31,659 nt of DNA from an uncultured Campylobacter sp. (GTDB lineage: Bacteria; Campylobacterota; Campylobacteria; Campylobacterales; Campylobacteraceae). The translations under genes were made by a program, and so were the position numbers. Shown in pieces: positions 25,441-31,659 of the stretch. Within the stretch, counting starts at the first letter, position 1. Every line of letters starts with the position of its first letter. Under the pieces are notes generated by a model. That model was not told where the DNA came from and ran no database searches. It was given only the letters and a program-made list of their open reading frames with translations. The DNA is taken from assembly GCF_905373215.1 (NCBI RefSeq), contig NZ_CAJPRT010000018.1:1-31659 (forward strand), given 5' to 3'.

Positions 25441-25935
25441 TTGAAAGCAGGTAGCGCTCTTGCGCTTGCCGCTGCGGCCGTGATTTTTTGCGGCTGCGGC
25501 GGCGGGACGCGGAATCAAATTTATTACTGGGACGGCAGCTACACGGACTCGACTTATCAGTATCTAAAGCAAGAAGGCGACGTAGGCGAACAGATCGAAG
25601 CGCTTGAAAAATCTATCCAAAAGGCATACGAAAAAGGGCTCAAAGTCCCGCCGGGACTTTATTCGCATCTGGGACTTTTATATCTAAGCGCGGGCAACGG
25701 CGCGAGGGCGAGAGAGAATTTCGATAAAGAAGCTCAGGCCTTCCCTGAATCAAAGCCGTTTTTAACCTTCGTTACAAACCCGGCCGCGCTTAAAAAGGCT
25801 GAGGCTGCGACCAAGCCGGGCGCTGATAAAGTCCAAGGATCAAGCGGACGCGAAGCCGCCAAAAAAGCCTCTGCGAAGCAAGGCAAAGCTGCCGCGAAGC
25901 AGGGCGGCAAAACGAATAAAAAGGCTAAAAAATGA
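25441..25935 (+). CDS. DUF4810 lipoprotein
   Basis: A 164-residue lipoprotein starting at TTG 25441; AAGGAT overlaps the stop codon of the preceding gene. The lipobox is FCGC, with Cys19 as the likely anchor. A DUF4810 domain follows (YYWDGSYTDSTYQYLKQ, then GLYSHLGLLYLSAGNGARARENFDKEAQAFPES), a TPR-like helical pair. The last 50 residues are a Lys/Ala-rich low-complexity tail (KKASAKQGKAAAKQGGK) that could bind peptidoglycan or acidic polymer. In Neisseria the homologous gene sits between CsgG-like and DUF799 genes as here. It overlaps the next gene by four bases (ATGA). Confidence 0.85.
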   Translation: MKAGSALALAAAAVIFCGCGGGTRNQIYYWDGSYTDSTYQYLKQEGDVGEQIEALEKSIQKAYEKGLKVPPGLYSHLGLLYLSAGNGARARENFDKEAQAFPESKPFLTFVTNPAALKKAEAATKPGADKVQGSSGREAAKKASAKQGKAAAKQGGKTNKKAKK

Positions 25936-26612
25936 AAAATAAAGCTCAAATAGCGATTTTTAGCGTATTCGTGGCGCTGTTTTTTAACGCGTGTGCTCTA
26001 AGCGAGCCTGAAATTTACGACTATTCGTCGCTTCAGCAGGCTAAGCCGCGATCGATTTTGGTTTTGATGCCGACAAACGAAACGACCGAAGTGGACGCAG
26101 GTGCTGCCGTGCTTGCCAACGCGATCTATCCGCTAAGCGAGGCGGGCTATTACGTATTTTCGCCTGCGCTCGTGCATGAGACCTTCAAAAATAACGGAAT
26201 TTACGAGGCGAGCGAGATCCAAAACGTCTCCGCGCACAAGCTAAGGCAAATTTTCGGCGTGGACGCCGTGCTATACATGGATGTCGTAAAATACGGCACT
26301 TCGTATATGCTGCTAAATAGCGTAAGCGTCGTGGCGGTCAATGCCAAGCTCGTGGATTTGAGAAGCGGCGCGACGCTTTGGGAGGGTTCGGCGCAGGTAA
26401 GCGACGACTCAAGCAGAGGTAGTAACGATCTTGTAGGCATGCTGATCTCCGCGGTCATCAAACAGATCGGCGATACCGTCTCCGACGCGGGATACAAGCT
26501 CTCTGCGAGCGCAGATGCGATGCTGCTAGGCCAAAACTGCAACAAATGCTTGCTCTACGGCCCGTATTCACCGCACTACGGACAAGATCGACAGCTTGGC
26601 GGCAGCAAATAA
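25932..26612 (+). CDS. DUF799 (GNA1162-like) lipoprotein
   Basis: A 226-residue lipoprotein with lipobox FNAC (Cys21). The DUF799 fold, of TolB-N/CsgG-like type, is visible as RSILVLMPTNETTEVDAGAAVLA, then PLSEAGYYVFSPALVHETFKNNG, then FGVDAVLYMDVVKYGTSY, and VDLRSGATLWEGSA. The Neisseria homolog GNA1162 is a conserved surface-related lipoprotein proposed to take part in outer-membrane assembly. Two cysteines near the end (NCNKC) form a CxxC, which is not needed for lipidation and could bind metal or form a disulfide. Third gene of the operon. Confidence 0.85.
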   Translation: MKNKAQIAIFSVFVALFFNACALSEPEIYDYSSLQQAKPRSILVLMPTNETTEVDAGAAVLANAIYPLSEAGYYVFSPALVHETFKNNGIYEASEIQNVSAHKLRQIFGVDAVLYMDVVKYGTSYMLLNSVSVVAVNAKLVDLRSGATLWEGSAQVSDDSSRGSNDLVGMLISAVIKQIGDTVSDAGYKLSASADAMLLGQNCNKCLLYGPYSPHYGQDRQLGGSK

Positions 26613-26631
26613 ATTTTAAAAAAGGACGAAA

Positions 26632-27090
26632 ATGAAACTAGCCGAGGCGCTGATACTGCGCGCCGACATACAAAAACGCATCGAGCAGCTAAAATCAAGG
26701 CTCGCAGACAACGCAAAGGTGCAAGAGGGCGAGAAACCAAGCGAGGAGCCAAAGGCGCTGCTAGCCGAGCTGGACGCGCTCACAAGCGAGCTTGAGCGGC
26801 TAATCGTTCGGATAAATTTAACCAACTGCACCGCAAAGGCAGACGGCAAGAGCCTAACAGAGCTGATCGCTAAACGCGACGTACTCACGCTAAAAGCGGG
26901 CGCATTGCGGGCTTTTGCGCAAGCTTCCGCGCAAAAAGTGGATGTTTATTCGCGCAGCGAGATTAAAATCCTAAGCACGGTCGACGTCGCGGCGCTACAA
27001 AAGCAGGTAGACGAGCTAGCAAAGCAGATCAGGCAGCTTGACACGACGCTGCAAGGCGCGAACTGGCAGACCGATCTGATTGAAAGCTAA
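26632..27090 (+). CDS. DIP1984-family (septicolysin-like) protein
   Basis: A 152-residue soluble, largely helical protein beginning MKLAEALILRADIQKRIEQLKSR, with the family blocks ELERLIVRINLTNC, LTELIAKRDVL and VDELAKQIRQLDTTLQGANW. Charged heptads suggest a coiled-coil bundle. Members are annotated as DIP1984 or septicolysin-like; their function is not established. AAAGGACG precedes the ATG, 19 bases after the DUF799 stop, so it probably belongs to the same transcript. No signal peptide, so it should be cytoplasmic, unlike its three lipoprotein neighbours. Confidence 0.85.
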   Translation: MKLAEALILRADIQKRIEQLKSRLADNAKVQEGEKPSEEPKALLAELDALTSELERLIVRINLTNCTAKADGKSLTELIAKRDVLTLKAGALRAFAQASAQKVDVYSRSEIKILSTVDVAALQKQVDELAKQIRQLDTTLQGANWQTDLIES

Positions 27091-27479
27091 AAGCGTAAAA
27101 TTTAGAAAAATTTCGGGTAAGTATCGCAAGGGGCGAGCATGAAAACCTTCCCTGCAACGGAACTCTAGCGCTCGCGGAAACGGGCGCACCCCTTTTACGA
27201 TTTATTTTCAGTAAATTTACAGGGGCAATGTAACTGCGCAATGTAACTACCTAATGCTGATCTAGCGATACCCAGGGCGGGAACGGGGAAATTTAAAAAC
27301 GAAATTTTGATTTTACGGTGCAGCTTGCTGGCTCGCGGCAAAATTTGGCTGCGATTTGGGCGGGCTTGATGCTCAAATTTCGCGTTAAATTTAGGCGCGC
27401 TTGCTATTTTGCATTTGACCCGTATGGCGTCAAATTTTACGCAAAATCATAAAATTTAGCCAAATTTAAAGGATGAAAT
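27091..27479. other. Gene-free 389 bases with a hairpin and short tandem repeats
   Basis: A long-looped hairpin at 27130-27192 (GCGAGC with GCTCGC, GGGG with CCCC) is followed by TTTT and might terminate the lipoprotein operon. GCAATGTAACTGC and GCAATGTAACTAC are tandem 13-base repeats at 27226-27251; GCAATGTAAC recurs at 30423. No supported frame. Confidence 0.4.
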
Positions 27480-28166
27480 TTGAAATTTAAAACCCTTGCG
27501 CTATCGGTCGCATTTTTCTTTGCTACCGGCGTAAATGCGGAGCTCGCGACAGAAGCAAATTCCATAAATTTTAGAAAAACAAGCGGCGCGGAGCAAAATC
27601 TCGCGGACGTAAAAGACGCCAAATTTCAAAACACGCATTTTAAAAATGCAGATACCGCAGCACGCGACACAAACTCGAACTCATCGCAAAAAGCAACCCT
27701 CATCGACGAAGCAAAAAATTTCTACCGCGTGGACGAGCTGCTATTTCGCAGCGCTCAACTTGACGGAAGCTACGCCGCAAAGCTGCACGAGCTTGGCATC
27801 AAAAGCATCGTAAATCTGCGCCATTTTAGTAGAGGCGGCGACAAAAGGGCGTTTGGGGATCAATTTTGGCTCACGAACAAGCCGCTTCAAAGCTGGGAGA
27901 TAAAGCCCGCGCAGATCGCGGACGTCTTGCGCACCATTCGCGAGCGCCAAAAGGAGGGCGCCGTGCTCGTGCACTGCTATCACGGAGCCGATCGCACGGG
28001 GCTTGTGGTGGCGATGTACCGCGTGATCTATCAGGGCTGGAGCCTGGATGCCGCGCGTAGCGAGATGATAGACGGTGGATACGGCTTTCACTCCATGTGG
28101 CAGGATATCGCGGGCTTTTTGACGCCGCAAAACGAAGCGCTCGTAAGAGCCGAGCTTGGAATTTAG
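27480..28166 (+). CDS. Exported dual-specificity/tyrosine phosphatase
   Basis: A 228-residue protein starting at TTG 27480, with AAAGGATG upstream; the nearby ATG frame stops at once. Residues 1-20 are a signal peptide (cleavage after VNA), so the enzyme should work in the periplasm or outside the cell. A polar linker follows to about residue 75. The phosphatase domain has DELLFRSAQL, GIKSIVNLR and the catalytic loop VHCYHGADRTG with Cys166 and Arg172 (CX5R). It matches bacterial DSP-type phosphatases acting on phosphoproteins, inositol phosphates or similar. The catalytic pair is intact; the substrate is unknown. It appears monocistronic. Confidence 0.9.
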   Translation: MKFKTLALSVAFFFATGVNAELATEANSINFRKTSGAEQNLADVKDAKFQNTHFKNADTAARDTNSNSSQKATLIDEAKNFYRVDELLFRSAQLDGSYAAKLHELGIKSIVNLRHFSRGGDKRAFGDQFWLTNKPLQSWEIKPAQIADVLRTIRERQKEGAVLVHCYHGADRTGLVVAMYRVIYQGWSLDAARSEMIDGGYGFHSMWQDIAGFLTPQNEALVRAELGI

Positions 28167-28467
28167 ACGAAATTCGCCCGTTAGGTCAAGCAGCGGCGAA
28201 ATTTGCAAATTCGAAGCGCGTGAGCTTGATTTAACAAAAGCTTGTGCGGCTTAAGTTTGACTAGAGCCCGCCTGGCTTAAATTCGGCAGGCTTAAATTTG
28301 CAGAATACGCGGCGAGTTATTGTGGCGGGGATATTTGCGGGATGAGCCGCGGCGAGCCTAAATTTTAGGGCGGCAGGGTTTGCGAGCTCGATAGATGGAC
28401 TTAAATTTAGCGCACCGTTTGCGCGATAAAATCACGCGCTTTAAAATTTTAAAAACGGAGATTGCAA
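28167..28467. other. Gene-free 301 bases
   Basis: Short GGCTTAA(A/G)TT words recur three times between about 28249 and 28300. A weak hairpin follows the phosphatase stop (AATTCGCC with GGCGAAATT). No supported frame. Confidence 0.4.
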
Positions 28468-29154
28468 ATGATACATCACTTTGCAGATTTGCTAGATCGA
28501 AAGGATGATTACTGGGCGATGGTGCCCAACCGCGAGCGTTTTGCATTCGCGCTAAACGGCCCCGTAGCGGATAAATAGAGCCTGCAGATCGCTACTATCG
28601 GGACGGATACTCCTTTTTGGGAGCAGATTTTTGAGTGTGGGGATCTGCAGGAGCTCGTTTTGGAATACGTATCGGGATTTTGCGATCTTTCGCCTCTGCG
28701 CGAGCTGAAAAGCTTAAGATCGGCGCATTTTGAAAATTTACGCAGAGCGAGCGATTTTTCGGGACTTAGCGGCATGGCCTCGCTGCGATATCTGTGTATC
28801 AACGGCACGCTGGATTGGGATCAGCCGATTGTAGATTTCGAGTTTCTCAAAGGCTTATGCAGTCTTTAAGTGCTAAAACTAACCTGGGTGAAGTGCAAGG
28901 CTCCATATCCGGCGCTTTTGCCGCTCGCCGCTCTTAAAAATCTAAAAAAGATAAGTCTGTATCCGCACGCCTTTGCGCTGGAGGAGTATGCGCTTGCGCA
29001 GCTTATTTGCGAGGGCGTAGAAGGTGCGCAAATGCCGCTTGCGGTGGAGTTTAAAGATACCGGCTATGTATATTTTTTAGGGCGAGGCTCGGGATATACC
29101 AAAATAGGGGCGAAAAACGAGCTGCAAAGACGCGCGGAGTTTGAGCAAATTTGA
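28468..29154 (+). pseudogene. Broken leucine-rich repeat protein gene with two in-frame stops
   Basis: One frame of 229 codons runs from ATG 28468 (CGGAGAT upstream) to TGA 29152-29154. It is interrupted by TAG at 28576-28578 and TAA at 28867-28869. The protein sense continues across both: FALNGPVADK[stop]SLQIATIG and FLKGLCSL[stop]VLKLTWVKC. The middle shows LRR-like lines (DLQELVLEYVSG, LRELKSLRSAHFENL, GMASLRYLCINGTL, LAALKNLKKISLYPHAF). Both stops lie where Gln would suit, one C-to-T change from CAG and CAA. Small cytoplasmic LRR proteins of this kind often sit in immunity-gene clusters. Most likely a pseudogene by nonsense mutation; readthrough cannot be excluded from sequence alone. Confidence 0.75.
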
Positions 29155-29515
29155 GGCGTGCAAACAAAAGACGCGAGAAATTTTAAATATATAGATATCG
29201 CTAAAATTTTACTCTTTGCGGCGAGTTAAATTTAAAACCGTAAATTTCTACAAAGAAGCAAAGAGACCTTAAAATAATAAAATTTAAGTTGTAAAATTTT
29301 ACGCATTTTTATACTTAAAATTTTCATACTTTTTCAAATATGCGCTCACGTCGACGCCGCGTACGTATCACAACCAAAATCGGCTAAATTTTAAAAGCCT
29401 GATTTGCGCTTGTAGCGACGGGGCGCGTAAAATGCCGCAGATATTAGAAAAATATCCGTAAATTTAGCCGAAATAAAGTAAAATTTGAAGGACAAATTCA
29501 GCAAAAGGAGCGATC
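29155..29515. other. Gene-free 361 bases with 11-bp inverted repeat
   Basis: CGGCTAAATTT (29381-29391) and AAATTTAGCCG (29460-29470) form a perfect 11-bp inverted repeat, 68 bases apart, just upstream of the SUKH-like gene. The rest is AT-rich. It probably contains that gene's promoter, but no clear -10 can be chosen. Confidence 0.45.
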
Positions 29516-30192
29516 GTGGAAAATTTATTACTAGCGCAGCTGCGCGAAGCGCTACCGCAGGGCATGCGCGTGCCGAGCGAGACCCAGGCGCTTTATGCGT
29601 GGATCGAAGCAAACGGCTTTTATGACGACGCGGGCGGACGCGGACGCGGCTATCTCTATCCGCAGGATCGGCTGCAGCAGAGCTGGAGCGATGATGAGCG
29701 CGAGGGCGGCACGGACATCGTATTTTTCACGGATGAGCCGAAAAATCGCGACGAGGAGCTAAGGTATTGGTTTTACGGCGAGGATCGCGAGCTTGCCGCG
29801 GAGATCAAGCAGAGGCTCTGCGTGTTCGCAGGCAGCGGCTCGGAGGGCTCGATGTGTGCGCTGTGGCTGGATGATGCGGGCGAGGCTAGACCCCGCACAT
29901 GGGCTCCGGCTCGGGCTCGATCATGACCTGCGTTTTGGCTCGCAATGGGCTTGATTTTTTGCGATTGCTCGCGATCGGATACGATGAAATCTGCTGGGAT
30001 GAGGATTTTAGTGCGCCGCCAAACAGCGACGACTTTATCGTGCATCCAAACGTAAAATTTCAGCAGTGGTTTAAGGACACGTTTAAAACGACGATCCCGC
30101 AAACTGCGTTTGAGCTCCTCACCTCCGCGCATATGGACGACGAGAACCCGAGCGATGAGTTTTTGATCTGGGTAAATCGCATCGCAGAGTGA
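29516..30192 (+). pseudogene. SUKH/SMI1-KNR4-like immunity protein gene with a one-base frameshift
   Basis: The first frame starts at GTG 29516 (AAAGGAG upstream) and encodes 136 residues before a TGA at 29924. The second frame, shifted by one base, continues to TGA 30190-30192. The second frame is closed upstream by TAG at 29887-29889, so the shift lies between 29890 and about 29924. A C4 run at 29891-29894 is the likely site: one added C gives EARPPHMGSGSGS and a full 225-residue protein. The joined product has the SUKH pattern hMGSGSGS, then LDFLRLLAIGYDEICWDEDF, and an acidic N-terminal half. SUKH proteins neutralise contact-dependent or secreted toxins in the cytoplasm. Loss of function is probable unless the error is in sequencing. 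Confidence 0.75.
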
Positions 30193-30197
30193 AATTT

Positions 30198-30219
30198 AAA
30201 GCGGCTTTTGCGCCGCTTA
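30198..30219 (+). terminator. Stem-loop after the SUKH-like pseudogene
   Basis: AAGCGGC (30199-30205) pairs with GCCGCTT (30212-30218) around a 6-base loop, starting seven bases after the stop codon. The downstream bases are not T-rich, so it may be an RNA 3'-end stabiliser or a weak terminator. Confidence 0.4.
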
Positions 30220-30935
30220 ATGAAGTATTGCGGGGTTTGCTTTCGTAGGAAACCTTTAAATTTAAGCTTTTGCTGGCTAATTTAAAGAGTACAAATTTAA
30301 GGGGTGCCTTTGGTTAAAATTTAATGGCGGCGGTATCCATATAGAAAAGCATTAACCATCCATTACCGCTTTTGCTGCTCTTAAAATTTGTAATAAATTT
30401 GCTCGATAGAATTTAACTCTTTGCAATGTAACGGCGAAATTTCGCAGTGATCTGAAATGCGGGTGCGATGTAAGTTGCCGCGTCTTTAGAAATCCAAATA
30501 AATTTAGCTAAATTCCGCGTGGATGAGCTGATGATATATCAAACACATGGAGGTTCTGTCGGTTTAGCAAAGAACTGATTGAGATTAAATTCTAAAGCAG
30601 AAAAAACAAGGCTAAAAGCTTTTCAGTAGTTTTGGCGATAGGTTGTCTTTAAGTGTCGTATCAGAAAAATTGTGACCGCATCGACGTAGGCAGCGCGCGC
30701 AGAGCAAAAAAATGGTGCGCATCAGTATCGGCGTAGCGCTTTTAGACTTCGTATGAAAGATCGCATCGATCCTGTTGTCAAATATCTGCATAAATTACGA
30801 CGGATTTTTATCTAGGGCATGAGGGGCGAGCTACAGGCATATCCAGCGAATACGTCTTTGCAGCTAGCTGTGCGCAGGCATTTAAAAGACGGAAAGTAAA
30901 AGTGAACAAGTTAAAATCTGAAAGTATTAATAGCT

Positions 30936-30955
30936 GCGCAATAGGCAAATTGCGC
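30936..30955 (+). promoter_or_regulatory. Antiterminator-like hairpin competing with the 30950 terminator
   Basis: GCGCAAT (30936-30942) and ATTGCGC (30949-30955) pair perfectly around AGGCAA. The 3' arm uses the same bases as the 5' arm of the terminator stem (30950-30958), so only one of the two structures can form. That is the geometry of attenuators and riboswitch expression platforms. No ligand-binding class is recognised and no gene follows within the window. Confidence 0.45.
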
Positions 30956-30983
30956 TCAGTGGCGAAGTGAGCGCAAACTTTTT
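30950..30983 (+). terminator. Intrinsic terminator
   Basis: TTGCGCTCA (30950-30958) and TGAGCGCAA (30968-30976) form a perfect 9-bp stem with a 9-base loop, followed within two bases by TTTTT (30979-30983). It works in the plus direction. The transcript it would end is unknown. Confidence 0.65.
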
Positions 30984-31523
30984 GGCAGCTTTGAGCTACC
31001 TGCACGCGCGTAGGGTAGCAGGCGCTACTTTACTTTAAATCTCTTTTTGGATCTTGGGCTTGCACTCGCAGAGCAGCAAGCACTAAGCAGCTAGGCGTGG
31101 AGGTATCGTATTTTGCGCCACTTTCGCAGTAGTTCTCTTTTATACCTGCCGGCTGACACGCTTTCTAGCAATATGATTAATGCTGTTTTAGCATTGATGA
31201 GGATGAGCTTGGTGAGTGCAATACAAGCCCGGTAGCGTTATAGTGAACGCGCGACTTACACATTTAATAATTTAACGGGGAGTTTGAAGTAGTGCTGCGG
31301 CGAACGTGCATAGATTTTTAGCGCTTTGTGGAAATTTAAGACGAGTATTATTGCGAGCGGGTGCAAATTTTTAGGTAAAATTTTATGCTCATTGATTTTT
31401 ATATGGCTGTACTAAAGTATGCTTCATATGGCAATTTCTTATAAATTTTAACGTAAATTTTGCGCCATTGGGGAGGTGGAGTAAAATTTACGATCAAAAG
31501 GGTGGGGGATTATGTCAGCAGGC

Positions 31524-31607
31524 TGCGTGTGCAACGCAAAAATAGCGATACAGGAAGCGTATCGAGTAGTGCGGATGAAAAGAGACGATCTTCATCCGCC
31601 ACTTTTT
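31524..31607 (+). ncRNA. Candidate small RNA 3' part: three consecutive hairpins ending in a terminator
   Basis: Three stems follow one another: TGCGT/ACGCA (31524-31538), CGATAC/GTATCG (31546-31564) and the terminator stem at 31568-31603. No convincing gene precedes them; the 38-codon frame 31512-31628 runs straight through the terminator and is unlikely. The arrangement suits an independent small RNA or the 3' end of a structured leader. No known RNA family is recognised and no promoter could be fixed. Confidence 0.35.
31568..31607 (+). terminator. Strong intrinsic terminator
   Basis: GCGGATGAA (31571-31579) pairs with TTCATCCGC (31591-31599), a perfect 9-bp stem with an 11-base loop. Outer bases AGT/ACT can add pairs past a bulged base. 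TTTTT follows at 31603-31607. Direction plus. Confidence 0.65.
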
Positions 31608-31659
31608 AAAATAAAATTTCGCGACTAAAAAAGCGATTTTGCCTTTGTAAATTTTAAAA

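Larger units (their letters stand above)
30193..31659. other. 1467 bases without a supported protein gene
   Basis: Frames are short and lack ribosome binding sites; the longest (minus, 30808-31005, 65 codons) has no recognisable motif. AAATTT words are fewer than in other spacers. The region holds the stem-loop at 30198, a terminator with a competing hairpin at 30936-30983, alternative stems at 30995-31028, and a hairpin series ending in a terminator at 31524-31607. It may be a mixture of decayed genes and RNA-coding or leader DNA. Confidence 0.55.

Noticed and set aside
24754..26612. Curli secretion system
   Set aside because: Only a short CsgG relative is present; there are no CsgA, CsgB, CsgE or CsgF-like genes. 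The DUF4810/DUF799 context points to a different lipoprotein cluster.
27130..27192. Hairpin region considered as a small SRP-like or other known RNA
   Set aside because: The conserved bases of known RNA families are absent and the loop is long; reported only as a possible weak terminator.
31030..31155. Minus-strand 40-codon stretch with three Cys and a protein-like look
   Set aside because: Closed upstream by a stop, no start codon with a ribosome binding site, no recognisable family. A decayed fragment is possible but cannot be supported.

Overview
The window looks like chromosomal DNA from a Campylobacter of the higher-GC, human-oral type (C. gracilis or the C. rectus/showae/curvus group). 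The basis is the dense use of AAATTT, TAAAATTT and GAATTT words between genes, AAGGA-type ribosome binding sites followed by ATG, TTG or GTG, promoters with a clear TATAAT-like -10 but usually no -35, and gene families typical of the group. Coding GC looks to be in the mid-40s percent by eye. No tRNA, rRNA, transposase, integrase, phage gene or CRISPR array was seen.

Layout. (1) 1-3611, minus strand: the first 1203 codons of a large autotransporter-type adhesin, cut by the window edge just before its expected beta-barrel. Behind it is an intergenic region with a G9 tract. (2) 4188-6803, minus: three tandem paralogous periplasmic binding proteins of the PEB1/polar amino acid family, with no permease or ATPase beside them. 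(3) 7216-11039: a small membrane protein, a D-amino acid aminotransferase-like enzyme, and a DUF3137 membrane protein behind a Pif1-like helicase. (4) 11096-14885: an SH3/NlpC-P60 cell-wall hydrolase lipoprotein, an isoprenylcysteine methyltransferase-type membrane protein, a compositionally odd gene-free island, and a metal or siderophore binding protein. (5) 15045-19844: a flotillin, an unknown protein, a TauE/SafE exporter and a possible immunity-type protein. (6) 19925-24327, minus: two paralogous multi-pass membrane proteins on either side of an OmpR-type two-component system, with a tiny 27-residue membrane protein and a second G9 tract between. (7) 24754-27090: a lipoprotein operon CsgG-like / DUF4810 / DUF799 followed by a DIP1984-family gene. 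This gene order resembles the Neisseria NMB1164-1163-1162 locus. (8) 27480-30192: an exported CX5R phosphatase and two broken immunity-like genes, an LRR gene with two in-frame stops and a SUKH/SMI1-like gene with a one-base frameshift. (9) 30193-31659: almost 1.5 kb without a convincing gene. It holds two good intrinsic terminators, one overlapping a competing antiterminator-like hairpin and one ending a run of three hairpins that could be a small RNA.

Taken together this is an accessory, envelope-oriented stretch: adhesin, solute receptors, lipoprotein assembly, cell-wall hydrolase, flotillin and a membrane-signalling pair, with decaying self-protection genes at the right end. The strongest leads are the RNA structures at 30.9 and 31.5 kb, the G9 tracts, the broken LRR/SUKH genes, the three-receptor array with its conserved C-terminal tail, and the paralogous membrane proteins bracketing the two-component system. 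I see no single clear new defence system.
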